Positions 1-8,894 of a stretch of 64,000 bases of DNA are shown here, piece by piece. The stretch is from positions 124,001 through 188,000 of the forward strand of contig PGXO01000002.1 in assembly GCA_002839185.1 (NCBI GenBank), read 5' to 3'. The translations under genes were made by a program, and so were the position numbers. The notes under the pieces were generated by a model that was not told the DNA's origin, did not search any database, and was given only the letters and a program-made list of their open reading frames with translations. The stretch comes from Synergistetes bacterium HGW-Synergistetes-1 (GTDB lineage Bacteria; Synergistota; Synergistia; Synergistales; Synergistaceae). Each line of letters begins with the position of its first letter. The first letter of the stretch is position 1.

Positions 1-196
1 CGGAGATATTGCCCGGGCGGCGGGAAGCCCAAGAGGTTTCAGAGCTGTAGGGATGGCAAACAACAGAAATCCGATCGCCATAATCATCCCCTGTCACCGA
101 ATAATAGGATCAAACGGTAAACTTGTCGGATACGGCGGAGGTCTGGACATAAAGGAATTTTTGCTGGAATTGGAAAGAAAAAATGCCCGTTCTTGA
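1..196 (+). CDS. ogt: methylated-DNA--protein-cysteine methyltransferase, C-terminal part (partial)
   Basis: The reading frame is open from the window edge and stops with TGA at 194-196; the start lies outside. The visible 64 residues hold the PCHR motif whose cysteine accepts the alkyl group from O6-alkylguanine, followed by a GKLVGYGGG stretch and a short C-terminal helix, as in Ogt/MGMT proteins. This is a suicide repair protein that acts directly on DNA in the cytoplasm. Its last codons overlap the start of the next gene, an AlkA-like glycosylase, by 14 bases, so the two probably form a translationally coupled alkylation-repair unit. The N-terminal half cannot be judged. Confidence 0.88.
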   Translation, partial: GDIARAAGSPRGFRAVGMANNRNPIAIIIPCHRIIGSNGKLVGYGGGLDIKEFLLELERKNARS

Positions 197-791
197 ATAC
201 GGAGAAAGAGAACTTTTCTTCCTCTCCAGGAAAGACAAAAAACTTGGGAAGCTGATCGAAAACACGGGATATCTGAAATGTGAAGTGAGTGAAGATCTCT
301 TTGACTCATTGGTGGGCTATATTGCAACGCAGCAGATATCCAACAGGGCTGCGGAAACTGTGAGGATGAGGATAACTCAAAAATTTGGGATAGTTACCCC
401 GGAAAAGACAGCATTCCTTCCCGATGAAGAGATCAAGTCCGTAGGTATATCAATGAAAAAGGCGCAGTATATAAAGGGACTGAGTGAAGCTGTCCTTTCC
501 GGCGCACTTGACATCGAGGGGCTTGCTGATCTGCCGGACAAAGATGTGGCCTCGCGCCTTACCTCAATAAAGGGCATAGGGGACTGGACTGCCGAGATGT
601 TCCTTATCTTTTCACTTGGCAGGATGAACATATTAAGCTACAAAGATTTTGCCATCAGAAAAGGGATGATGTCGCTTTACGGTCTGAAGGACATCGAGAG
701 GGGAACTTTCGAAAAATACAGGAAAAGATATTCCCCATACGGAACTATCGCTTCGTTATACCTTTGGCATCTCTCTGAGAATGTGCATTGA
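183..791 (+). CDS. DNA-3-methyladenine glycosylase (AlkA/HhH-GPD type)
   Basis: A 202-residue base-excision glycosylase that would cut alkylated purines from DNA. Residues about 126-140 form a helix-hairpin-helix (SIKGIGDWTAEM), and Asp155 in YKDFAIRKG sits where AlkA/Mag1 proteins carry the catalytic aspartate. The QQIS segment near residue 50 is typical of the family. It is shorter than E. coli AlkA (about 282 residues) because the extra N-terminal domain is absent, which resembles yeast Mag1 and many bacterial short forms. The ATG at 183 lies inside the end of the upstream methyltransferase gene. No terminator was seen directly after it. Confidence 0.88.
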   Translation: MPVLEYGERELFFLSRKDKKLGKLIENTGYLKCEVSEDLFDSLVGYIATQQISNRAAETVRMRITQKFGIVTPEKTAFLPDEEIKSVGISMKKAQYIKGLSEAVLSGALDIEGLADLPDKDVASRLTSIKGIGDWTAEMFLIFSLGRMNILSYKDFAIRKGMMSLYGLKDIERGTFEKYRKRYSPYGTIASLYLWHLSENVH

Positions 792-1447
792 AGATGTGAA
801 AAGAGTAGGTCGTAGGATTTTTACGGATGATTGACCGACATTGATACATTAAGAATCATGAGGTAAATCTCATCTCTTTGTCTTGATCTGTCTCAGCTTT
901 TATCTACGCGAAAAATGACATATCTGAGCAATTGTACCAAATCTACATAAAATTGCTTGCATCATTTCGATTTATATGATAAAAAGCGACTAGTGATAGC
1001 GGTAATAAGGAGGGTAGGGTATTTAAGTCTATCATCACAAACCGAGTCAAGCATTTTTAAAATCTGACCTAACTGGATTACAGTTATACGAATGGCCATA
1101 CGGACAGCCGGGTCAAATGCCGAACTAGCGATTGTGATATCGTGTTGATGAGCCAGAGCTCAAATTTTGTTGCGGAGACCTCCGCGAAATTGTGTTCATA
1201 AGTTTAGAGTACTTGTGAATGGTCGACATGAGCAGTAAAAGTATATATTACTGTATAGGCTCAAATAAACTACCAATATTTGTATAATACATCAATCAAA
1301 TAAAGTAGGGATCATCTATCAAGTACAACTATCCTGTCTTTTCCCCTGAGGAAGGCGGGTGGTTGTTTTTTATTTTAAGGGGTGTAAAGCAAGCACCCCG
1401 AGTGGATGAACACTCATGCGGAGGCCATTTTCAGAAAGGAGCCTGAG
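792..1447. other. gene-free stretch with the speD leader
   Basis: About 650 bases without a credible gene. The first 470 bases are AT-rich and show no frame longer than a few dozen codons with a ribosome site; they may be a decayed gene or insertion-element scrap, but no family is recognisable in either strand. A TATAAT box lies at 1283-1288 without a clear -35 partner. The hairpin at 1325-1375 and the speD ribosome site (AAAGGA, 1436-1441) complete the stretch. Confidence 0.5.
1325..1375 (+). terminator. terminator-like hairpin in the speD leader
   Basis: ACAACTATCC (1325-1334) pairs fully, with G-U pairs allowed, with GGGTGGTTGT (1357-1366), and is followed by a T-rich run to 1375. It lies about 70 bases before the speD start and more than 500 bases after the previous gene, so it may act on speD expression (attenuation) rather than end an upstream transcript. 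Confidence 0.55.
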
Positions 1448-2254
1448 ATGGCCGAGAAAATTAAACTGTATGGCTTTAACAACCTTACAAAAACGCTTAG
1501 CTTCAATATTTATGATGTGTGTTACGCAAAGACAGAAAGAGAAAAGAACGAGTATCTGGCATACATCGATGAACAGTACAACGCAGAGCGTCTCACCAAT
1601 ATCCTCTGCGATGTTACTGATATGATTGGTGCCCATGTCCTGAACATTTCCAAGCAGAACTACGACCCGCAGGGGGCAAGCGTCACCATCCTGATCGCTG
1701 AGATGCCCATTCCTCCGGAGACCCTTGACGATTCATGCAACTGCGGGCTTGAGATACTCTCGAAACGCGAAACTGTATGCGGCCATTTGGACAAGAGCCA
1801 CCTTACGGTCCATACCTACCCTGAGTTCCACCCAAACCAGTCTATATCCACTTTTCGTGTGGACATAGATGTATCGACATGCGGCAAGATCTCTCCGTTG
1901 AATGCCCTTGATTATCTGATTGGCAGCTTTGATTCGGATATCATTGCGATAGACTACCGTGTCCGGGGCTTCACCCGTGAGATGGACGGCCGTAAATGCT
2001 ATATCGACCACAAAATAGCCTCGATACAGGATTTCATAGATTCCAGGACCCTGCAGGAATATGACGCCCAGGACATTAACGTTTATCAGGCCAATATTTT
2101 TCACACTAAGATGCTGATAAAGGAACTGCACCTTCAGAATTATCTCTTCAACAATGATGTGCTTGAATTTACCCCCAAAGAGAGGCTTGAGATAACCAAC
2201 AGGCTTCGCAGGGAAATGATAGAGATCTATACGGGAATGAATATCTATGAATAG
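1448..2254 (+). CDS. speD: S-adenosylmethionine decarboxylase proenzyme, E. coli type
   Basis: Makes decarboxylated SAM, the aminopropyl donor for spermidine. The 268 residues align over their length with E. coli SpeD: the start MAEKIKLYGFNNLTK, Ser117 in HLDKSH as the self-cleavage site that becomes the pyruvoyl group, Cys145 in DVSTCG, and a C-terminal end near the E. coli length. ATG 1448 was chosen because GAAAGGAG stands just upstream and the E. coli protein starts at the same point; an in-frame ATG at 1406 lacks a good site. The gene overlaps speA by 8 bases and heads speD-speA-speE-speB. Many Gram-positive bacteria use a short SpeH form instead, so the long class is informative. Confidence 0.96.
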   Translation: MAEKIKLYGFNNLTKTLSFNIYDVCYAKTEREKNEYLAYIDEQYNAERLTNILCDVTDMIGAHVLNISKQNYDPQGASVTILIAEMPIPPETLDDSCNCGLEILSKRETVCGHLDKSHLTVHTYPEFHPNQSISTFRVDIDVSTCGKISPLNALDYLIGSFDSDIIAIDYRVRGFTREMDGRKCYIDHKIASIQDFIDSRTLQEYDAQDINVYQANIFHTKMLIKELHLQNYLFNNDVLEFTPKERLEITNRLRREMIEIYTGMNIYE

Positions 2255-3692
2255 GCAGAATGAGACTCCGATCTACGATGCGCTCCAGGAATATATACAA
2301 AACAGGATAGTCTCCTTTGATGTCCCCGGTCACAAACAGGGCAAGGGACATAAGGCTCTTGTTGATGCTTTTGGCCAGAAGTGCATCTCGATGGATCTCA
2401 ACTCAAGCAAACCTCTTGACAACCTGACCCATCCTACCGGAGTCATCAGGGAGGCAGAGATCCTGGCAGCAGAGGCTTTCAGAGCGAACCAGGCATTCCT
2501 TATAACAAACGGTACGACTGCAGCAGTACAGAATATGATCTTTTCATGCTGCAGGCAGAACGACAAGATCATCATGCCGAGAAACGTCCATAAGAGCGTA
2601 ATAAACGCAATGGTGATCTGCGGAGCTGCACCTGTCTACGTGAACCCCGGGATCGAACCGGAACTTGGGATAAGCCTGGGCATGTCAGTCAGCGATGTAA
2701 AAATGGCAGTATCGGAACATCCGGACGCAAAGGCTATATTTGTTAACAATCCAACCTATTACGGGGTCTGCAGTGACCTGAGAGAGATAGTCAAAATAGC
2801 CCATGAGGCAGGCATGCTCGCCCTTATCGACGAGGCACACGGAACACACCTCTACTTCGGTGAGGACCTCCCCCTTTCAGCGATGGACGCTGGAGCGGAT
2901 ATGTCAGCAGTCAGCATACACAAAACAGGGGGCTCCCTTACTCAGAGCTCTATGCTTTTGCTGGGCCCGGGAGTCGATGCCGAAACTGTAAGGCAGATAA
3001 TAAACCTGACACAGACAACTAGCGGAAGCTATCTGCTCATGGCATCCCTCGACATTGCCAGAAAAAACCTCTTCCTCCACGGTAAAGAGATATTCGAAAG
3101 GGTATGTTCGCTCAGCGAATATGCGAGGAGAGAGGTAAACAAAATCCCCGGCCTCAGGGCCTTCGGAAAAGAGATAATCAACGGAGAGACAGTTTTTGAT
3201 TTTGACAGGACCAAACTAAGCATACATACCCGTGAGATGGGTCTTGCAGGAATAGAAGTTTATGACATCCTAAGGGATGAATTCGGTATACAGATAGAAT
3301 TTGGGGACATCGGCAACGTCCTGGCCATTATTTCAGTGGGTGACAGAGAACTTGAAATTGAGAGGCTCCTTGGAGCTCTGGCAGAGATACAGCGCCGCTT
3401 CAGCCGCGACCCGATGAACATGCTTGACCACGAGTATATTGATCCGCAGGTGGCGATGACTCCACAGCAGGCTTTCCACGCAAAGAAAAAAAGTGTTCCC
3501 ATAAAGGAAAGCCTTGGAATGATCAGTGCGGAACTTGTAATGGCATACCCCCCGGGCATCCCGATACTTGCGCCCGGTGAGAGGCTGACAGCCGAGATAA
3601 TCGGCTACATCAGCTACGCCAAGGAAAAGGGATGCGTCATGACCGGTACCAAGGACATGGAAATGAACAATATCGAGACAGTGGAGGAATAA
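2247..3692 (+). CDS. speA: arginine decarboxylase, Orn/Lys/Arg decarboxylase family, fold type I
   Basis: PLP-dependent decarboxylase of 481 residues, the length of the Bacillus SpeA/YaaO type. Lys226 in SIHKTGGSLTQSS is the Schiff-base lysine, DEAH 195-198 holds the aspartate that contacts the pyridine nitrogen, and GTT 89-91 is in the phosphate pocket. The family covers arginine, lysine and ornithine; arginine is the best choice because agmatinase (speB) lies in the same operon, which makes the route arginine to agmatine to putrescine. It overlaps speD by 8 bases and is followed 3 bases later by speE. The ribosome site is weak, in keeping with translational coupling to speD. Confidence 0.9.
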   Translation: MNRQNETPIYDALQEYIQNRIVSFDVPGHKQGKGHKALVDAFGQKCISMDLNSSKPLDNLTHPTGVIREAEILAAEAFRANQAFLITNGTTAAVQNMIFSCCRQNDKIIMPRNVHKSVINAMVICGAAPVYVNPGIEPELGISLGMSVSDVKMAVSEHPDAKAIFVNNPTYYGVCSDLREIVKIAHEAGMLALIDEAHGTHLYFGEDLPLSAMDAGADMSAVSIHKTGGSLTQSSMLLLGPGVDAETVRQIINLTQTTSGSYLLMASLDIARKNLFLHGKEIFERVCSLSEYARREVNKIPGLRAFGKEIINGETVFDFDRTKLSIHTREMGLAGIEVYDILRDEFGIQIEFGDIGNVLAIISVGDRELEIERLLGALAEIQRRFSRDPMNMLDHEYIDPQVAMTPQQAFHAKKKSVPIKESLGMISAELVMAYPPGIPILAPGERLTAEIIGYISYAKEKGCVMTGTKDMEMNNIETVEE

Positions 3693-3695
3693 AAA

Positions 3696-4553
3696 ATGGA
3701 ATACTGGTATACGGAAGAACATAGTGAAAACGTAAGGTTTTCCATCAGGGTAGATAAACAGCTCTATTCGGCGAAGAGCACATTCCAGAGAATTGACGTC
3801 TTTGAAGCCGAAGAGTTTGGCCGTTTCCTGACACTTGACGGGCTCATGATGCTTACGGAGAAGGACGAGTTCATATATCACGACATGATCGTCCATGTTC
3901 CGATGGCGTCGAACCCCGACATAAAGAAGGTCCTTGTTATAGGCGCCGGTGACGGTGGAACTGTCCGCGAGCTCACCAGATACAGTACGATCGAGAAAAT
4001 AGACATGGTCGAGATAGATAAGATGGTCGTCGAGGCATGCCTTGAGTACATGCCCCAGACCTCATCCAAGCTCTCTGACCCAAGGGTCACCATATACTAT
4101 GAGGACGGGCTGAAATTCGTTCGCGACAAGGTCAACATCTATGACCTGATAATAGTCGACAGCACAGACCCGTTCGGCCCGGGAGAAGGGCTCTTCACAA
4201 AAGAGTTTTACGGCAACTGCTTCAAGGCGCTGACAGAAGAGGGTATCCTCGTCAACCAGCACGAGTGCCCCTACTATGAGAGTTACGCAATGTCGATGAA
4301 GAGGGCCCACAAAAGGATCAGGGAATTCTTTCCTGTCACAAGGGTCTATCAGGCCCACATTCCCACATATCCGTCAGGCCATTGGCTTTTCGGCTTCGCA
4401 TCCAAGAAAAAGGATCCGATTAAGGATCTTGATACGAACAGATGGAACAGCCTCGGCATAAAGACGAAGTATTACAACACGGACCTCCATAAGGGCTGCT
4501 TCGCGATACCGACCTACGTTAAGGAACTCCTTGATGACGCGGATAAAGAATAA
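3696..4553 (+). CDS. speE: spermidine synthase (polyamine aminopropyltransferase)
   Basis: Transfers the aminopropyl group of decarboxylated SAM to putrescine. The 285-residue protein has the N-terminal beta-strand domain (WYTEEH start, DGLMMLTEKDEF) and a Rossmann domain with GAGDGG at 83-88 for nucleotide binding and the catalytic DSTDP at 155-159. A clear GGAGG lies before ATG 3696. The last 20 bases overlap speB. Together with speD, speA and speB it completes spermidine synthesis from arginine and SAM in one transcript. Confidence 0.96.
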   Translation: MEYWYTEEHSENVRFSIRVDKQLYSAKSTFQRIDVFEAEEFGRFLTLDGLMMLTEKDEFIYHDMIVHVPMASNPDIKKVLVIGAGDGGTVRELTRYSTIEKIDMVEIDKMVVEACLEYMPQTSSKLSDPRVTIYYEDGLKFVRDKVNIYDLIIVDSTDPFGPGEGLFTKEFYGNCFKALTEEGILVNQHECPYYESYAMSMKRAHKRIREFFPVTRVYQAHIPTYPSGHWLFGFASKKKDPIKDLDTNRWNSLGIKTKYYNTDLHKGCFAIPTYVKELLDDADKE

Positions 4554-5388
4554 CGACCCGATGGTCTTCATAGGGTGCGAAGGCGGTTATGACGAGGCGG
4601 ATCTTGTCATATTCGGCGCCCCCTTTGACGGCACGTGCAGCTACAGGCCCGGCTCGAGATTTGCCGGGTCTGCTATCCGCAACGAATCATACGGCATAGA
4701 GACCTACTCTCCCTATCTTGAAAGAGATCTTACAGATCTCTCTGTCTTTGATGCGGGAGAACTGGACCTTCCCTTCGGCAACACCTGCGAAGCGCTTGAA
4801 AGGATCGAAGAGGCGGCATCAGAAATAGTCTCTGATGGGAAGATACCACTGATGATAGGCGGAGAGCATCTTGTCACCCTTGGAGCTGTCAGGGCCATTG
4901 TAAAAAAGCATCCAGACCTCAATATAGTACATTTTGATGCACACGCAGATCTCCGTGACGATTACATGGGAGAGAAACTTTCTCACGCGACAGTCATAAG
5001 GCGCTGCCATGAACTCATTAAAGGAAAAATATATCAGTTTGGCATCCGTTCGATGACAAGGGAAGAGGACCTCTGGGCCAGGGAGAACACCGTTCAAAGG
5101 AAGTACGATTTCGGGACCCTGGATGAAGTCTTTGATGAACTTATGGGAAAACCTGTCTACATCACGATAGATCTTGATGTACTTGACCCATCCATATTCC
5201 CTGGAACGGGGACTCCTGAGCCGGGCGGCGTATCTTTCACAGATCTGATATCAGCTGTCCATAGCTTGAAAGGACTTGATGTAGTCGGATGCGATGTGAA
5301 CGAACTTGCCCCGCACTATGACAACAGCGGAGTCTCGACAACAGTTGCATGCAAAGTGATCAGGGAGCTTATCCTTTCGATAGTTTAA
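4534..5388 (+). CDS. speB: agmatinase
   Basis: Hydrolyses agmatine to putrescine and urea, the middle step of the operon's pathway. All Mn-binding motifs of the ureohydrolase family are present: GGEH 109-112, FDAHAD 134-139 (Asp135, His137, Asp139) and DLDVLDP (Asp213, Asp215). ATG 4534 follows AAGGAA at a distance of 7; a TTG one codon earlier is in frame but less likely. It overlaps speE by 20 bases. Agmatinase, arginase, guanidinobutyrase and formiminoglutamase share this fold, and context rather than motif picks agmatinase. It is the last gene of the operon; no strong hairpin follows before the next promoter. Confidence 0.93.
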   Translation: MTRIKNNDPMVFIGCEGGYDEADLVIFGAPFDGTCSYRPGSRFAGSAIRNESYGIETYSPYLERDLTDLSVFDAGELDLPFGNTCEALERIEEAASEIVSDGKIPLMIGGEHLVTLGAVRAIVKKHPDLNIVHFDAHADLRDDYMGEKLSHATVIRRCHELIKGKIYQFGIRSMTREEDLWARENTVQRKYDFGTLDEVFDELMGKPVYITIDLDVLDPSIFPGTGTPEPGGVSFTDLISAVHSLKGLDVVGCDVNELAPHYDNSGVSTTVACKVIRELILSIV

Positions 5389-5456
5389 CTTTTTGCAGAC
5401 AGCACATTGTCTTGATCAAAGCTTCAAAAATCATTATTATGTGCAAATCTCTCTTA

Positions 5457-5485
5457 TTGATGTAATTCGTCGCTGCGCTTATACT
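5457..5485 (+). promoter_or_regulatory. sigma-70-like promoter of the pilin-like operon
   Basis: TTGATG (5457-5462) and TATACT (5480-5485) are separated by 17 bases and lie 21 bases before the ATG at 5506. This separates the pilin-like genes from the polyamine operon. Confidence 0.65.
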
Positions 5486-5505
5486 TTCTAAATGGGGGAG
5501 TCTTT

Positions 5506-5955
5506 ATGAAAGTTGATCGTGCAATGACAAAAAAACGTCCCGGAGCAGCCCTCTTAGCGATAGTGCTTATAGGGTTCCTTGTGCTTTCCCTGATCAGTTC
5601 TGTCGTTGTGACGATAGCCAGGAATACCCTCCGTGTGGGGGCCTGGCAAACAGAACAGATCGAAAAAACAAGGCTCGATTATCTTGCAAGGACTACGGCC
5701 CAGGCAGTGACGGAACAGTTGACAGCGGATCCTGAAGCTTTCGGTATATTGAACAGGACAGGGATAGTTTCAGAAACAAAACAAATTACAGACGGAAACT
5801 TCTCAGCTTCCATAGATATAACTATAAAAGGCGATGATCAGAGAGCATCAGTCGTTGCAAAAGCATCCTCTGAAAAAGGCGGATCAGCTATTGTCAGAAC
5901 TACCATAAATCTGACAGTAACGCCAAGGACTTTTACATGGAGCGCAGGAAATTGA
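5506..5955 (+). CDS. PilX-like pilus-assembly membrane protein
   Basis: 149 residues: a short basic N-terminus, RPGAALLAIVLIGFLVLSLI as a single hydrophobic helix, then a polar periplasmic part rich in Thr and Val. The PGAALLAIV start resembles PilX/minor-pilin proteins, which keep the hydrophobic helix but lack the canonical GFTLIE site. It probably sits in the inner membrane with the rest outside and helps to prime type IV pilus or type II secretion pseudopilus fibres. GGGGGAG lies 5 bases before the ATG. It overlaps the next gene by 19 bases and is first of three such genes. No pilus motor or peptidase gene is in the window. Confidence 0.6.
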   Translation: MKVDRAMTKKRPGAALLAIVLIGFLVLSLISSVVVTIARNTLRVGAWQTEQIEKTRLDYLARTTAQAVTEQLTADPEAFGILNRTGIVSETKQITDGNFSASIDITIKGDDQRASVVAKASSEKGGSAIVRTTINLTVTPRTFTWSAGN

Positions 5956-6287
5956 AGAGGACCGGCGCAATCTTTGTGGAGGTAATCGTCTCCATACTGC
6001 TTTTCACTGTTGGAATCCTTGCCCTCACAGGAACGCTTTTCTATGGTGTAAAGATGGTGACCGAGTCCAGACAAGAGACCATAAAAGAGCAGGAGTACAA
6101 GAACTCTGTAGAAAATGAGATCCTGGGAATAATCCAGGGATCTGACCCATCCCCCGCAGGGGCCTCTATTGGTTCTGACCAGATAATAATAAACAGCAGG
6201 CAATTGCCCTTCACCCTTTACAGGTATAAGCAGGAAGGTAAAGAGGGAACAGAGATGTATCTGATCAAAAGGGGGAACACACCATGA
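5937..6287 (+). CDS. prepilin-like protein (PilV-like minor pilin)
   Basis: 116 residues with a type III-like leader: a basic stretch (MERRKLKRTG) followed by AIFVEVIVSILLFTVGILAL. The FVEV stretch places a Glu five residues after the presumed cleavage glycine, as prepilins have. The mature part is short and unlike a major pilin, so a minor pilin or pseudopilin is likely. It overlaps the genes on both sides, by 19 and 4 bases, so the three are probably translated together. Confidence 0.65.
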   Translation: MERRKLKRTGAIFVEVIVSILLFTVGILALTGTLFYGVKMVTESRQETIKEQEYKNSVENEILGIIQGSDPSPAGASIGSDQIIINSRQLPFTLYRYKQEGKEGTEMYLIKRGNTP

Positions 6288-8830
6288 AAAGCTTTGCCAG
6301 AGCGGGATTTACACTTGTTGAGCTCCTGGTAGGCGTGGTCATGATGTCAATCGTGATCGCCGGCATAGCTTTTACAGTCAGCTCGGGCTTTGACCTCTTC
6401 ACCAAGGCAGAGTCCAACGCCGTTGTGATCAGCGGCGTGCGCTTCACTGCGGATTCCTTCGAGAGGACCGTTGCCCCCATGCTCAACGTAACCGATCAGA
6501 TAGAGCTGCTTTCAGCAGATGCGGCAACCATCCCGGCCCCCGCGTCGCTCTCCGAAGACATCCACTACGTATTCCTCTTAAACGGTTCGGTCGTGCACAG
6601 GGACTCGAAGGGAGACCATGTGCTTGAGGGTTCCGAATATATTGATAGTCTCGAGTTTATGATACCGGTTTCTTCGGAAGATACCCAGGAAAACTATATC
6701 TTTAAAATGGACATACATGGAAAAAACAGCGATCAGCCGAAGGCTAAACTTGACCTTGAGGTTGAGAGCGCGCTGTACAACCGGCCCGAGAAGAAGGGTA
6801 CCCCGGTTTCAGGCATCCTGAGGGGAACAATACTTAAAATCAGGGCAAGCCTCTATCTGGACAGGCTTGACCTTTACGACAATGATACAAAGATCAAGAT
6901 CAACGGACTGACAATGCACAAGGGCACAAAAATAGAGGCTGTATATGACCTGATCAATCAGACGGGGACATCACAGCCGATGTCGGATGAATCGGTCGTA
7001 GAATGGTTCATAAGCGGAAGTGTTTCCGCCGATCTTACCGTGACGGAGGCCGGCCCGACAGATTTAAACAGAAACAGTTATTACTGGCAGCTTGTCTCAG
7101 GAGGAAATCCGGTTACGGGAAAAGTGCTTGACACAACAGGAGCTTTTCATCTTGACACAGGGGCAACAGAGACAGAATGGGCGACCGGTGTGATAAGATG
7201 CCGCGTGACACCGGTAGTCAAGTCATCCGGAGGCAGCCTTGTTGCTTCAGGTGTTCCAAGGTGGAGCGATTATGTCGTCATTAAGGCAGTTGAGGCGCCA
7301 AGTGAGGAGTTTGAAGAAATCCTAGATGTCCTTGATCCTGACAGCCAAACTCCCAACGGCACCGGAGATGTTTTTCTTACGGATGTTGCCACACAGCACA
7401 ATGAAAACGTTTTCGATGTTAATTCGGGACAAATTCTAATGACGATAGACTCTCCGAGCAAACCGGGATACGGTGCTTCTTTTGTAATGCAGCTGAAGCA
7501 TGATAAATTTGACAACGACAGAATATACGGGGCGTGGGTGGCTGGAAGGGAATCAGCATCCGATATACCTTCATATATCACTGTTACTAACTACTCCATA
7601 GTGTTTGATTCGAAAATAAAAAATGAAATAACGGGATCAGCGCTTTTTTTAAGCACCAGGTCAAACAACAGTAATTTTGGGAAAGTGGTCAATGGTGAGC
7701 TTGACAATAATTTTAGAGATGTTGGATACGCTGTCCAGTATTCACCGTACCGTTATCCCTATGGTTTCTTCGTTTCCAAGTTCAGAGACGGTGAAGAGAT
7801 CGTTAGGAACAATAAAAACGACCCTAACCCTCTTGGAATTTATAATGAGTCAATGAATAACAGAGAATTCGATTTTTATCACCCCAGATACTTGACAAAC
7901 AGCAATTTTACATTTGGTCAATGGCCTGACCGTTACCGAGTAATGTATACAGTGATTGAATATTATGATGAAACCCAAGGGAAGGGATATCCCCGCAATA
8001 TTTTAAGAGTAAGGTTTCTCAAAAGGACAGACAACTGGGATGCACTCAACCCTGGGGACCCGCTGTCAGAAATAAAAAAGAGAGATCCCTGGTGCATAGG
8101 TCCCAAATTTTACGCATCTGAACCAATGTGGTTCGGAGATTTTGTGGGAAATCCAAACACTACCCGTACTACATCTACAACTACCGTAAAAGTGAAGAAT
8201 TATTATTACACCACATCTCAGACGGCAACCTTGAACAGACAGATTAACATCGCTGCAAAAATATTCTATGCTCTCAAAAACGCTTCAAATTCCACCGTTT
8301 TGAGGAAAAGAGCTATGAACGCGAGGGCGTCGGAATTGAATATTGATGGAAGTGCCATATCTGACACGGGAATATCAGATATCTTGGGAGGGGCTGTACT
8401 TTCAAACCCTGAAAGATCGAGATATGTAGGTGTAAAAGGAGTTATTGAGAACAGTCGGGATCCGGAAGATTCGATAATTGTCTATGGTCTGGATTTTGCC
8501 CCCGGGTTCAGTATCAACGAGATCCGCTCAATAATGCCTGCAAACGGAAAGCTGTACAGCCTTGAAGAGACGATATCGGCTTCAGAGCTTTTAAAGATAC
8601 AAGATAAAGACTGGTATAAATCCTATAAGAATATCATAGCCTCATCGGAGAACGACATAAACAAAAAGGTTTTCGGTACCGCGGCAAAATCAGCCGGTAC
8701 CGGAGATAATGGCAGCTGGTATTATCAAAACGCAGGAAGCGACGGCGGGATCTATGACCTGCAGCATATAAAAAACAACTGCAATTGCCCTCTTCATAAT
8801 GAGCTCTTCAAATGGCTTAGCGGGCAATAA
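6284..8830 (+). CDS. very large prepilin-like protein (PilW-like N-terminus)
   Basis: The start ARAGFTLVELLVGVVMMSIV is a textbook prepilin leader with cleavage after the glycine and Glu at position +5. The rest is 848 residues, several times the usual 200-350 of PilW-like minor pilins. Residues about 35-190 look like a normal minor pilin; the long C-terminal part is rich in Asn, Tyr and Ser, with no motif recognised. DNA from about 7420 to 8300 is visibly more AT-rich than the first kilobase, so the tip may be an added, variable segment. It could be a tip-located adhesin. The ATG overlaps the end of the previous gene by 4 bases, and a perfect hairpin follows the stop. Confidence 0.7.
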   Translation: MKSFARAGFTLVELLVGVVMMSIVIAGIAFTVSSGFDLFTKAESNAVVISGVRFTADSFERTVAPMLNVTDQIELLSADAATIPAPASLSEDIHYVFLLNGSVVHRDSKGDHVLEGSEYIDSLEFMIPVSSEDTQENYIFKMDIHGKNSDQPKAKLDLEVESALYNRPEKKGTPVSGILRGTILKIRASLYLDRLDLYDNDTKIKINGLTMHKGTKIEAVYDLINQTGTSQPMSDESVVEWFISGSVSADLTVTEAGPTDLNRNSYYWQLVSGGNPVTGKVLDTTGAFHLDTGATETEWATGVIRCRVTPVVKSSGGSLVASGVPRWSDYVVIKAVEAPSEEFEEILDVLDPDSQTPNGTGDVFLTDVATQHNENVFDVNSGQILMTIDSPSKPGYGASFVMQLKHDKFDNDRIYGAWVAGRESASDIPSYITVTNYSIVFDSKIKNEITGSALFLSTRSNNSNFGKVVNGELDNNFRDVGYAVQYSPYRYPYGFFVSKFRDGEEIVRNNKNDPNPLGIYNESMNNREFDFYHPRYLTNSNFTFGQWPDRYRVMYTVIEYYDETQGKGYPRNILRVRFLKRTDNWDALNPGDPLSEIKKRDPWCIGPKFYASEPMWFGDFVGNPNTTRTTSTTTVKVKNYYYTTSQTATLNRQINIAAKIFYALKNASNSTVLRKRAMNARASELNIDGSAISDTGISDILGGAVLSNPERSRYVGVKGVIENSRDPEDSIIVYGLDFAPGFSINEIRSIMPANGKLYSLEETISASELLKIQDKDWYKSYKNIIASSENDINKKVFGTAAKSAGTGDNGSWYYQNAGSDGGIYDLQHIKNNCNCPLHNELFKWLSGQ

Positions 8831-8847
8831 AGGTATATGATAATTGA

Positions 8848-8889
8848 CACAGAGAGAGGCGGATGCCCGGGCACCCGCCTCTCTCTGTG
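8848..8889. terminator. perfect inverted repeat between convergent genes
   Basis: CACAGAGAGAGGCGG (8848-8862) pairs without mismatch with CCGCCTCTCTCTGTG (8875-8889). The loop itself contains the palindrome TGCCCGGGCA. It lies between the pilin-like gene and the oppositely oriented cyclase gene and probably ends both transcripts, although neither side has a long T run. Confidence 0.7.
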
Positions 8890-8894
8890 ATAAA

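Noticed and set aside
792-1320. Remnant of a transposase
   Set aside because: Short translated stretches on both strands gave nothing that I could tie to a transposase family, and no terminal inverted repeats or target duplication were seen.
3333-3896. 187-codon minus-strand frame across speA and speE
   Set aside because: It spans two well-supported genes and the gap between them and has no ribosome site.
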